Origin: Epiperipatus broadwayi
Lineage: Eukaryota > Onychophora > Udeonychophora > Euonychophora > Peripatidae
Length of the DNA: 64,000 bases
Assembly: GCA_028023455.1 (NCBI GenBank)
Contig: JAQFVV010000055.1
Span: 4,680,030 to 4,744,029 of the forward strand
Direction of reading: 5' to 3'
Below are positions 51,322 to 62,214 of the stretch, piece after piece (position 1 is the first letter of the stretch; every line of letters starts with the position of its first letter). The notes beneath the pieces were generated by a model. That model was not told where the DNA came from and made no database searches. It worked only from the letters and a program-made list of their open reading frames with translations. The position numbers and the translations under genes are program-made.

Positions 51322-54307
51322 TCAAACATTATCAATCCACTGCAGGATGAAGGTCTCTCCAAGTTTAATCCATCTTCTCCGATCTTTAGCTTCTCTTCTC
51401 CACAACACCCCTGCACATTTTCTTATTTCATCCATCCATCTCACATGTGGTCTCCTTCTGGGTCTTTTACAATCTCTTGGAATCCAGTTTAAAATTTCAA
51501 TTGTCCATCTATTATCATCTCTTCTAGCAATATGTCCAGCCCAACTCCATTTCAATCTTTTAATTTTTTCAATAAGGTCAGTAACACCTGTTTGTTCTCT
51601 TACCCATACATTGCGTTTTCGATCTCTTCTTGTTACTCCCAACATACATCTCTCCATACTTCTTTGAGTGGTCTGAAGTCTCTGTATTGCTCTTCTATTA
51701 AGTGTCCAAGTCTCAGATCCATAAGTAAGAACTGGTAAAACACATTTGTTAAAAACCTTTCTTTTCAAACACATAGGCATATTTCCTTTTAGTATCAAGT
51801 TATTTCTACCAAAAGCACTCCAACCAAGTTTAATTCTATGATTAATTTCCTCCATTATGTTTCCATCTGTATTAATAATCTGACCAAGGTATTTGTAACT
51901 CTTAACTTCTTCTAATTCATCATAATCAATCTTTATTTTCATATTTTGAGAAAATCCATTAAACATTACTTTAGTCTTTTTAACAATTATCTTTAGTCCT
52001 ACTTCTACTTTCATCTGATAATTCCTGCAACATTTCCTGCAGCTCGGAAGCATTATTTGCAAAAACAACTACATCATCTGCGAAATCTAAATGACTTAAA
52101 TACTCTCCATTTACTTTCACTCCTTTAGTTTCCCATTTTAATCCACAAAATACTTCTTGCAGCACTGCTGTAAAAAGTTTTGGAGATATGGAGTCACCTT
52201 GTCTTACACCTTTCTCAATGTTGACTTTCCCAGTATCATTATGTAATCTAATTGTTGCTGTTGCATTTTTATAAATATTCTTTAAAATATGACAATATCC
52301 TGGATCTATACCTTGATGATCCAATGCTTTAATCACTGAAGAAATGTTTATAGAATCAAATGCCTTTTCATAATCTACAAATCCAAAACATAATGACAAC
52401 TCATATTCATTTGTCCTTTCTATAACTTCTCTCAATACTTGAATATGATCTACTGTACTAAAACCACTTTTAAATCCAGCTTGTTCTCTTGGTTGGTGAA
52501 AATCCAAGGTTCTCTGTAGACGAGTTGTAATTATCTTGGTAAAAATTTTATATAAAACTGATAAAAGGCTGATAGGTCTGTAATTTCTAATATCTTCTTT
52601 ATCACCTTTTTTAAATATTAATATTATTACTGCATTCTTCCAATCATCCGGTACATCTTTATCATTTAGACATTTGGTATATAACTTTGCTAATATTTTT
52701 TCTGTTTCTTCACCTGCTTCTTTTAATATATCAATTATAATTCCATCTTTACCTGGAGCCTTTCCTTTTTTCATACATTTAATTGCATTTCTCACTTCTT
52801 CATTTAAAATTCTGGGCAATTCAGAAGATGTAATAGATATAGGAGGTACTTGTTCTTTATTACTATATAATTCTTGATAAAAATCTTCTACCAATTTCAT
52901 AATGTCATCCCTCTCTTTAGTAATAATTCCATCTTTTTTCCTTATTGCAGATATAAATTTCCTACCAATACCAAAATGTTGTTTTACATTCTTAAGACTT
53001 TTATTTTCTTCTACAGCTTTTCTTGCTAGTTCACAGTTATACTTTCTTGTATCATTTTCAACTCTTTTCCGTACCATTTTACAAAATTCGAGATATTCAA
53101 TTCTTTTTAATGCATCATTCTTGCATATCTTCATATTCCTTCTTTTCTTCATAAGTTCTCTAGTCTCAGTAGAAATTTTATTAGTCAATTGCTGCTTTTT
53201 TCTACCAGCTATCTTTGTTGCAGTTTTTAAAAGTGTATCAGTTATTTTCATATTAATTTCATTCAAATCTGAATCATGTTCAAAATCTACTAATACTTGA
53301 AACCGATTTGTAAGTTCTAATTTAAATTCATTAGAATGTTTCTGAAGATTAGGAATATCAACTGTAAATATAGTTTTTCTTAATAATTTTTGTCTCTCTA
53401 GTTTTACATTAACATGTATCTTACCCCTTACTAATCGATGATCACTTCCTGTGTTAAATTTATTAAGAACATTACAATCTTGAAATATGTATTTCCTGTT
53501 AGTCAAAATATAATCCAATTCTGCTGTACCTTCATTTGGATGCTTCCATGTCCATTTCCTTCTAACATTTTTCTCAAAAAAAGAATTCATAATATAAAGT
53601 TTTTCCTTCTCTGCAAACTCCACAAGTCTATGTCCTCTCTCATTTCTATTACCATAACCAAAATTACCTACAACACTTTCATCTTTCATTTGTTTACCAA
53701 TTCTAGCATTAAAATCTCCCATAACAATTTTAAAATGTTGTTTACTCTGATCAAAAGCCTTTTGTACATCCATATAAAAATCTTCTACTACTTCATCACT
53801 GTGAGAACTTGTTGGGGCATAAACCTGAATTATCTGCATTTGATATCTGCTATTAAGTTGTATAACTAATCTTGCCACTCTGTCTGATACACCATCAATC
53901 TCCACAATATTGTTCTTCCACTTTTTATTTATAATGAATCCTACTCCACTTGTATTTACAATATTTGTGCCTTTATAATAGAGCATATGTCCACTTTTTA
54001 AATCAATTGTCTCTTCACCTTTTCTTCTAACTTCACAAAGTCCAATAATATCCCATTTAATATAAGAGAGTTCTTCTTCTAATTCTTGCAATCTTCCTTC
54101 ACTTGAAAGTGATCTGCAGTTGTAAGTACCTAAATAAAAAGTCGTCATCAAATGGCAGCCTGGGTCCGCCTCCAGGATATTCTTAGCACCCTCCGCCTTC
54201 GGCCACCAACCGCTGCCTTGGTTGGTGACTTTACAGCCTCCTGGGATTAAGGGCCATGCTTTATTTTTGTCTGTCATAATTGTATAATTGGGAAAAATCT
54301 TTATCAT
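51322..54307 (-). pseudogene. RTE-type LINE ORF: endonuclease and reverse transcriptase, one frameshift
   Basis: From ATG at 54307 the frame runs 775 codons to 51980. The last 248 codons continue in another frame, 52068-51322, so one indel near 52010 breaks a protein of about 995 residues. N-terminal endonuclease (about residues 58-300): TYNCRSL, E92 in LCEVRR, QVYAPTS, GDFNA (197-201), DYILTN, GSDHRLV. All expected catalytic motifs are present. Reverse transcriptase (about 555-775): [42 protein letters not shown] and FADDVVVFA. The C-terminal part has YLGQII, VLTYGSETWTL and WSWAGHIARRDDNRW...RPRRRPHVRW, typical of arthropod RTE-clade elements. A short (ATC)n run at 51311-51323 fits the simple-sequence tail of RTE elements. 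The copy is young but not intact as given. Confidence 0.88.
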
Positions 54308-54654
54308 TTACACAAACATTCATTCTGCCTTATCAGGCACTGAGAAGAAAGACCATGGTGTTTCTTGATCTTAAACTTAGAGGTAAAAAGCCAATAAACT
54401 CACCACGCTGGCTAATGCGTATTGGTGAGCAGCCCATCCATGTTCGTATACTATATGAATAAACATATAGTAATAACAGCTGCAACGACAAGAACGTATG
54501 GAGTGGACATTAGGAATTTGCCCTGCTCGGTTCCTTTAAGGCCTCCAAGAGGAATCAAAGGGTCTCCTTTCAGTTATGTTTAAAAGAGGTATGTCTAGGT
54601 ATTGGATATGCATATATATATAGATGTAGATATGGATTATATATATGTCTAGGG
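54308..54654 (-). mobile_element. 5' leader of the RTE element
   Basis: Less AT-biased sequence upstream of the RTE start codon on the minus strand, with no further domain. It extends to about 54540-54600, where AT-rich simple sequence and then the inverted-repeat arm begin. The exact 5' end is not resolvable by eye. Confidence 0.5.
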
Positions 54655-54925
54655 GTGATATAGATTTATATGTGTATATATATATATGAAGAAAATATGT
54701 GTATATTTTGATATATATGTGTGTAAAATGATGGAGATATATATATTTTTGATTTATATAAGATTTATACATATATATGTGAAATGATAATTATGTATTT
54801 GTATTATTCAAATCTTGTAGCTCTGAAGAAGACTGCTGGACAGTCGAAACTGTAAGAAAATAAAGAAGTTTTTAAGAAAATTAATTGCATTAAAGTGTAT
54901 ATGAGTGAAGTATAAATAATATATA
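54655..54925 (+). repeat. Right arm of the inverted repeat flanking the RTE element
   Basis: Contains the CTGAAGA-hairpin-GAAA motif at 54823-54849 with a perfect 5-bp stem (GACTG/CAGTC), then a TAAGAAAATAAAGAAG segment and attgcattaaagtgtatatg. It is almost identical to the left arm in inverse orientation, so both were made recently or are kept alike by conversion. Confidence 0.85.
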
Positions 54926-54981
54926 TGATTATATGTAGATATGCAAAAAAATTGAAGGAGAAAAATAAGAGAATGAAATTA

Positions 54982-57240
54982 AATAGTAAACTGTTGGAAG
55001 TTATTAATAAAAGTGAAGAGATGGAAGTAAAAAATTTTGGAAATACATTAACAGAAGAATGTAAGGGAGAGAAAATTAATATTACTAGATGATGAGAGAA
55101 TAGAGTGTAACTCTAGAGAAGAATTAGAGATAGTCTTAAACAAGTATGTAATGAATATAGAAAAGATGTTAGATGTGAAGGACAGAGTGATAGCAAACAT
55201 GAGAGCATATAGTAATGAGAATATACGATTACTGAATGAGGCAAATCAGAAATTGAAAGGTGGAAAAGTTAAGAGGTTTTGATAGATGGACAGCAGAGAT
55301 GCTAACGAATGTAGGGCAGAAGGCAAAATTAAAACCATTATCATGTTTTAATAAGTTGGCACAGAAAAGAGACTTCCTGGGTAGGGAAGGGTAAGGATCA
55401 TAGAAAGTTAAACAATTATAGACCGATAGTGATAACATCAGTGGTATATAAAGTTTTTTCATATATGGGTAATGGGGGCTGGAAGGGTTGAAAATGGATG
55501 GAAGATGATAATATAGGGGGAGAAATGCAAGAAGGTTTTCGATCAGATATGCGTATAGGAGATAGTTTACTTGTAGTTGCACAACTTATAGATATGAGTA
55601 AGAATATAGGTAAGTTATAATGGTTTTTATAGATATAGAGAAGGTGTATGATAGAGTAAATAGAAATAGATTATGGGTAAGTTTAGTAAATTTGGGAATG
55701 GATGGAGCTTTAGTGGATATTATTAAGAAATTATATGAAAAATAATTACTATACGTTTCAATTAGGGAATATAGAATCAGTTAAAGTTAAGAGTGAGGTG
55801 GGACTAAGGCAGGGATGTCCTCTGTCACCTATTTTGTTTTTGTTCTATTTGAGAGAAATGGAGAGAGCCATAGAAAGACTAAGAAGAGGGGTAGAGATAC
55901 CATTAATAGGTGACAAGGGAGTATATACATTGTCGTGTCTTTTGCGGATGATGTTTTTTTGTGTGCAGAAAGAAGGGAAGATAAGGAAGTTATGCTGAGG
56001 AAATGTGCAAAGGTGGGTAAAGAGATGGGGATTAAATTTAGTGAAGAAAAATCCCAAGTAATGATGATTAATACTGGGGAAAGAGAAGACAAAGAATTTT
56101 TACTGGGGGATATAAAGTTAAGTGTGGTGAATAGATAAAACTATTTGGGAATCATCTTAAGTAATCAGAGAAATTGCTTGGACGAATGGGAGAAAAAATT
56201 GATAAATGAAACTAAGAAAAGAAAGGGATTGATAAAGATATTAACTGTGTTCTCATATAATAAATATGATGTAGCTAGAATTGTATGGAAGGGAGTTGCA
56301 GTAGCAGGGTTAACATATGGCAATGATGCATTGGGTGTTAGTAAAGGGGTATTGGATTACTTAGAAAAAGTACAAAGAGAAGTAGGAAGACATGCATTAG
56401 ATGCAGAAGTGTGGACAGTAAAAGAGGCAATTCAAGAAGAAATGAGATGGCCAAGCTTTTATACGAGAGATGGAAAAAGCAAAATGAAAATGTTTGGTAG
56501 ATTGCAGTTTATGGATAATAAAAGAATAGCCAAAATAGTATTTAATTGGGTTATGAATAAAGGGCAGGCAAGAAATGGATGCGAAAGGTAATGTGATATG
56601 CAGAAGATTTAGATAAAGAATTTATGTCAGTATACTTATATAAAAAGTTGGATGATTGTATTAGGAGAATTGTTGAGTGTTATAGTGTTAAGGAATGGGA
56701 TAGAAGAATAGATGTATTAATAAAGAATATGAATTGGAGAGATGGAGAGTAATAAGAATTTAAATATTTATAGAAGTAAACAGAATATTGGGTGTGAGTT
56801 AATTTATGATAATAGCAAGGAAAGTAGTTTACTGTTTAAGGTTCGAACGGGTGCTTTAGCAACAAGGAAATATACACATAAATGGAAAAATATGGTTGCT
56901 TTAGTTTGCAAGTTGTGTAAGGAAGGCATAGAAAACATTAGGCATCTGTTGATTGAATGTAAATGTCTGAAAGCAGAAAGAGTACACATAATGAAGTGAT
57001 TATACAGAAAGTGGCTTATTGTTTTTTATGCTGGGTTTGGGAAAAGATAAAGAGGTTTTAGATATAAAGGCCATGGAGTTGACAAAGATGATGTTGTGGA
57101 AATGGGATGGAACAGAATAGAGAATATGGGAAAACTTGGGGTGGGGAATGGAAAGGAAGTCAAAGTAAGTAACAGTTTTTTTGGGGCATAGTTGCTAGAG
57201 ATTCCTGACTCCGTATAGGAAGTCACAGTGCATCACATCA
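54982..57240 (+). pseudogene. CR1-like LINE, right part: ORF2 reverse transcriptase and 3' end
   Basis: Continues the LINE broken at 51037. The RT motifs are read across frame breaks: NNYRPIVITSVVYKVF (about 55408), MVFIDIEKVYDRVN (55616-55663), LRQGCPLSPILF (55804-55839), and VSFADDVFLCA (about 55931-55965). The long C-terminal region (YLGIILSNQRNC, VARIVWKGVAVAGLTYG, LEKVQREVGRHAL) is open from 56145 to 56591. A later frame holds a zinc-knuckle-like CKLCKEGIENIRHLLIEC (about 56912-56962). The 3' end, cacagtgcatcacatcac, matches the ends of the copies at 9637 and 26944. With the inserted 3.9 kb removed the element is about 4.6 kb, the usual size for CR1. Confidence 0.8.
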
Positions 57241-58069
57241 CCTGGCATATTGAATATGAAAGTTGGAATTTCTTCCTTTGCATAAAATGCTAATAATATA
57301 AATTATTGTTTAGTTAGAGGGCAAACATTCAGATGAAATAGGGATTTTACATAAGAGATTTTTTAATTACTCATTATATAATGTTATTAAAATAATTGAA
57401 GGACAGAAGAGATAGATATGTGTGATTTTTATAGAGATTAATTAAACTCCAGATTCTGTTTATGTACTACCATACCAAACCACACAGAGCATTTAATTTT
57501 ATATATACAGGTAGGCTATATTACTAATTCAAAAATCTAGATTTTAGCTTGAATATGGATTCAGGAAATTTTAGAAAAACAAATACAAATCTAATCATAT
57601 CCGTAAAATAAAAAATGTCTTAAAGTTAAATCTAAAAATGTAACTTACACATTATTTCTTTAAAAAAAAAATTTAATAAAAAATAAATGAATTTAAATTC
57701 ATTATTTGTGTTTATTTGACCATGAATAAGTTTGCATTAGTAAATTGGTAGAATTATTGTGCCATTTTTGTGTATCCTAAAATGATAAAAAGAGAAATAG
57801 ATCTTTTTCTTTAAAAATTAAAAAATACATTACATATATTAGAAAATGTTGTATTACTAAGTGGTTACAAAACCAAAAGAAAAGTTTGTACAAAAAATTT
57901 TATACACTTTTTTCAAGAACTGATGAAATGTAAAAATGACTGCTTCACAAAAATTTTTTTTGTTTACATTTATAAACAAATTTAGTATAGAAATTCTACC
58001 ATTTTGGCTTTTTATATTATTTCATATTTTTAATGAATGCTTAGGTGGAATTCTTGAAAGTATGGAGCA
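57241..58069. other. AT-rich sequence without recognisable genes
   Basis: No frame, repeat or RNA gene was recognised between the LINE 3' end and the small inverted repeat at 58070. Confidence 0.4.
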
Positions 58070-58206
58070 ATCCATTTAAATCAACTTAATTAGAAAGCAC
58101 TTAACCTAGAACAACTGCCCCAGGCCAAGAATTAAAGTAAACTGACTCTTGGCCTGGGGCGGTTCTAGGTTACATGCTTTCTAATTAAACTGATTTATAT
58201 GCATTA
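58070..58206. repeat. Compact inverted repeat, ~60-bp arms
   Basis: The left arm (58070-58132) reads ...taattagaaagcacttaacctagaac...gccccaggccaag; the right arm (58146-58206) is its inverse, cttggcctggggcggttctaggtta...gctttctaatta. The arms differ at only a few positions and the loop is about 13 bp. The GC-rich core stands out locally. It could be a small foldback transposon or a strong RNA hairpin; no partner copy was seen in the window. Confidence 0.8.
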
Positions 58207-58503
58207 CTTCTCATATTCAAGATTTGCTTGTATATTGTAAAAGCTTTAAATTTATGAATTTTAAAATTGTTATTTACTTTTTTTTTTTTTTTTTTTAGCA
58301 AAAAATTCAAATTTATAGTCTTTGTATATAGAATTTATTTTAAGAAGATTGTAACATGAGATAATTTTTAAAACAAACATCCTGATTTTTGTTGAATATT
58401 TTGAAAAAAAAAAAAGTTTAATTATTATGCTGCTTTTTCATATATTTAAATAAATCATACAATATAATATAATTAATATCTTTATATAATAGCAATAATT
58501 GTA

Positions 58504-59036
<533 letters not shown>

Positions 59037-59399
59037 TTTATATTTATTTTTTTTTTTTTATTTTCAACTTATTTATACTAACTTCAATTCATCTGCATGT
59101 GGTAAAATAGTTATAAATGTAACCTTTCTTGTTATATTCAATAAAGTCCTTTTGAAAGATAAAAGATATATATATATTGTAGCTATATTGATATAGGCAC
59201 ATATAATTTTATCTAAAATTATATTATTAAAATAATCTTTCGTTAAAGAGAAACATAAAATTAAATGTTGAGTTTATTGCAGCTTGTTTTCGAAAAAGGA
59301 ATCAAATAGTTTTCTATTGTTAATTTCTGAAATAAGAGCTACAATCAATTAATCAGAATGGGAGAGGGGTGTTTCGTTAGAGAAATTAAACTAAGGGTT

Positions 59400-60696
59400 A
59401 TAAAAGGAAGTAAAGAGTTTGTATTAGTATTCGTAAAAATATAATTTAAAAAGTTAAAACATACAAATCTCTTTTCATTCAAGTTTAATTAAAGAAAAAA
59501 TAATGTTAAAACTAATATATGTGCGATTGTCAACAATAGAATAAATGTTATTATAAATAAATGAAAGTTAAAGAAGATTATTATTAAAAAACACGGCAAT
59601 GGTTATTAATTAAAATATAAAACAACATCTCTGCATGGCTATTACTAATTAAGCAATCTTCCAAAACACATTTATCAAAGGATTAATTGATAAAGAATTT
59701 CGACAACAGATATTTGCCGGAGGATATTGAAAAGAAAACACGTCATTGGTATAAATACTGAATATTTTATCGGACAATCAGTTGAGACAATCAGTTCACA
59801 AAGTAATTGAGTAGTGCAGTTCAGAAATTAATTGAGCAGTTAACAAACAAAATGCAGTGTTGAGAAGATCTTGGGAACGCAAGTTTATCTCCAGCCCAGA
59901 TGTCCGAGAAAACAGCAGATCTGCCCGTGAACTAATGTCAGCTTAACATCTTAGAAAATCTCCGTCAGTATCTATTTGTCTCCAATAGTAATAATCGTGA
60001 ATAATAAGGAAACTCATCAAGGAAACGTCCCAGCCGGCTGGAAGCATTCATACTGGAACCATTCATTCTGGAAGAAACAACAAACAAGAAGAAAACAAAG
60101 TGTTAAATCTACGTTCAAAATCCTAGGTAAAACATTTGCTTATTTTCGTTTATACTGTAATAGCCATTGCATTTCATTAATTTGTGCGAATCCTCCAAGA
60201 GTCTAATTATATGAACTCGATATCATACATAAATGAACTATTGATATGTGTGTTTAAATTTCAAATGCTATGTAATACTTTATTATTATTATGTGTGTGC
60301 ATGAGTTAATATGTGCGTGATCCTTATATCAATATTATTGGTTAAATTAGATAAATACCAGTGTTCGGTTATGAAAATATACAAGAATATTTAAACTAGT
60401 TTAGAAATGTTAATTTAAAAATATGCGTGTGTTTTTATTAGAATTATAAAATGTTTAAATTTAGTAAATAAATGTTAGTTAATAAATTGTCTTTAAAATT
60501 AAACTTTATTTGTCGGTCAATTCTTTTTATCAATTTTTTTTTTAACAAATTCTTTTATCAATTCTTTTAATCACTAATTAAGTATAATCTATTAGTGATT
60601 ACAAATAGCTGAGCTAGTCGTGGATTTAGGCGTTGAGTTAGTGGCCACTGTTCAAAGTGCGTTGTCTATTCTTTTAGTATTCTTTTAGAATAAGCA
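59400..60696 (+). mobile_element. Possible LTR of a retrotransposon
   Basis: GTATAAATACTG at 59748-59759 is a good TATA box. It is followed about 30 bases later by ATCAGTTGAG and ATCAGTTCAC (59777-59786, 59791-59800), which contain the arthropod initiator TCAGTT. GC-richer transcribed-type sequence then runs to a candidate AATAAA (60464-60469). At 60696 the sequence ends in AAGCA, and two bases later TGGCGCCC (60699-60706) resembles a tRNA-Lys primer-binding site, as expected just after a 5' LTR. No gag or pol follows, and the left border is not defined, so it could be a solo or truncated LTR, or a promoter of another kind. Confidence 0.4.
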
Positions 60697-60698
60697 GC

Positions 60699-60706
60699 TG
60701 GCGCCC
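60699..60706 (+). other. Primer-binding-site-like TGGCGCCC
   Basis: Eight bases complementary to the 3' end expected for tRNA-Lys, placed two bases after a CA that would close the LTR. The following bases (GTGCTTAT) do not continue a known 18-base primer site, so the match is short. Confidence 0.3.
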
Positions 60707-62200
60707 GTGCTTATACACAAACAAAAAAAAAGTGCTTTGAACTTGGTGTTGAACTCAACAGCTGAGAAGAAGCTATGTCCTGGAAATGTAACGCTAGTTA
60801 TATACTTTATAGCTATCGTTTGGGCATACATACTCTCCGAGTATGTTCTTCTCTGCCTAAGAGACCGGTGTTTTATATGAACACATATTCGAACCCGGTT
60901 CAATATATATGTCGCTATGTATGCAATGTAGATTGAAATTGTAAAATAATTACAACACATCAAAAAGGGCAAAAATTAATATTTGCCAAAAAGAGTTTTG
61001 TATATATACAATTATTGCTGTTGTATGATTTATTTTTATATTAGTATATACATTATAATTAAAAACATTCTAAGACTGAAAAAAAAAACCCCAACTGAAA
61101 TTAGTCAAAAATCAATAACAGTTAACAAATTAGTAATAATAATGATAATGTATTATTAAGAAAAAGATGTTCATTAATTATAATAGTTGATCAAAATATA
61201 AATTTAATAAAAATAAATCAACTTATTAAATAGTTACAGAATATGCATGGATTCATTATCCACAGTTTGAAAAATTATTAAAAGAAAAAGAATAAAAAAT
61301 TTGATTTCATAAATTTTTTATGTGCAATGACCTGTGTTGACACTATCATGATATGTCTTCTTTCTATTGGCCATCCATTTCCTCATCTTGCAAACTGTTA
61401 GTTGTGATAGGAGACTTTAACTTATTACTGTATTTTATTTAATTTTTTTAGTAACTGCATTTTTTAAAAATTATATTTGTTATCTAAAAGTAAACAAGTT
61501 CAATCTACATCATAGATTATCCTATTTTTGTTTGTCAATTGTTTTTGTTGATGTCTAATTATCTATAAGGTGCATGTATATATGTTTGATGTATATATAT
61601 ATTGGATTCACTTTTATCTACAAGAAGGCTTGAGGCCTAATGGCAGCCAGTGGATATGATAACTATTGAAATTTGAGAAATATAGATATAATACAACTAT
61701 TAACAAATTATGTGTTTCTCATATACGTAGGTGTGTAATCAAAATAACATACCCTTGAGCCTCATTCATGTGATGTTTCCTATTATTTATAAATAACACT
61801 GGGGAACGAAATTTTTGTTGCACCTATAAAAACACTTGTTCTTCTTTAATTCGAATGTGCTGATCTCAAATCTGACATTAGTTTTGTTTGATATGCTACA
61901 GTTTTTTTTGCAATTCAAGATTTTAGGTTTTTATCTTATTGTAAAATTTTCAACATTTAGTTTAACATAATGAAGTAGAATGTCTTCTTGGGCATCATCT
62001 TTGTGAAAATATAATAATTTATATAATGCAGTAAATACACGAATACACTAAAGGATATGATTGCATCAGAATTTGTCTACAATTTCGAAATAGAACATAT
62101 TAAAACACTTATTTTAATCATAAAATTTGCGCAAAACTTATTTAAATCCTATTCAGGTAAAAATTTGTGTTTGTAGCTCTTATGTTTGTGTACTTCTTGA
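60707..62200. other. Sequence without recognisable genes
   Basis: Includes a minus-strand B-box-like GGGTTCGAAT (about 60888-60897) and a sharp block actggggaacgaaatttttgttgcacc (61799-61825) that may mark one end of the element carrying the orphan pseudogene downstream. No open frame is supported. Confidence 0.35.
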
Positions 62201-62214
62201 GGACAATGTCGTTT

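Larger units (their letters stand above)
51038..54967. mobile_element. 3.9-kb inserted composite: RTE-type LINE between long inverted repeats
   Basis: The flanking LINE sequence carries the 14-bp direct repeat AGAGAATGAAATTA at 51024-51037 and 54968-54981, a likely target-site duplication. Inside, arms of about 270 bp (51041-51310 and 54655-54925) are near-identical inverted copies. The RTE LINE lies between them on the minus strand. The duplication does not lie exactly at the arm ends on the right (about 40 extra bases), so the exact borders are an inference. Confidence 0.65.

Noticed and set aside
52674-53869. Plus-strand open frames opposite the RTE element
   Set aside because: Shadows of the minus-strand endonuclease/RT coding sequence.
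60860-60910. Possible tRNA gene (TTCGAACC block)
   Set aside because: A B-box-like string is present on the minus strand, but no cloverleaf stems or A box could be placed.
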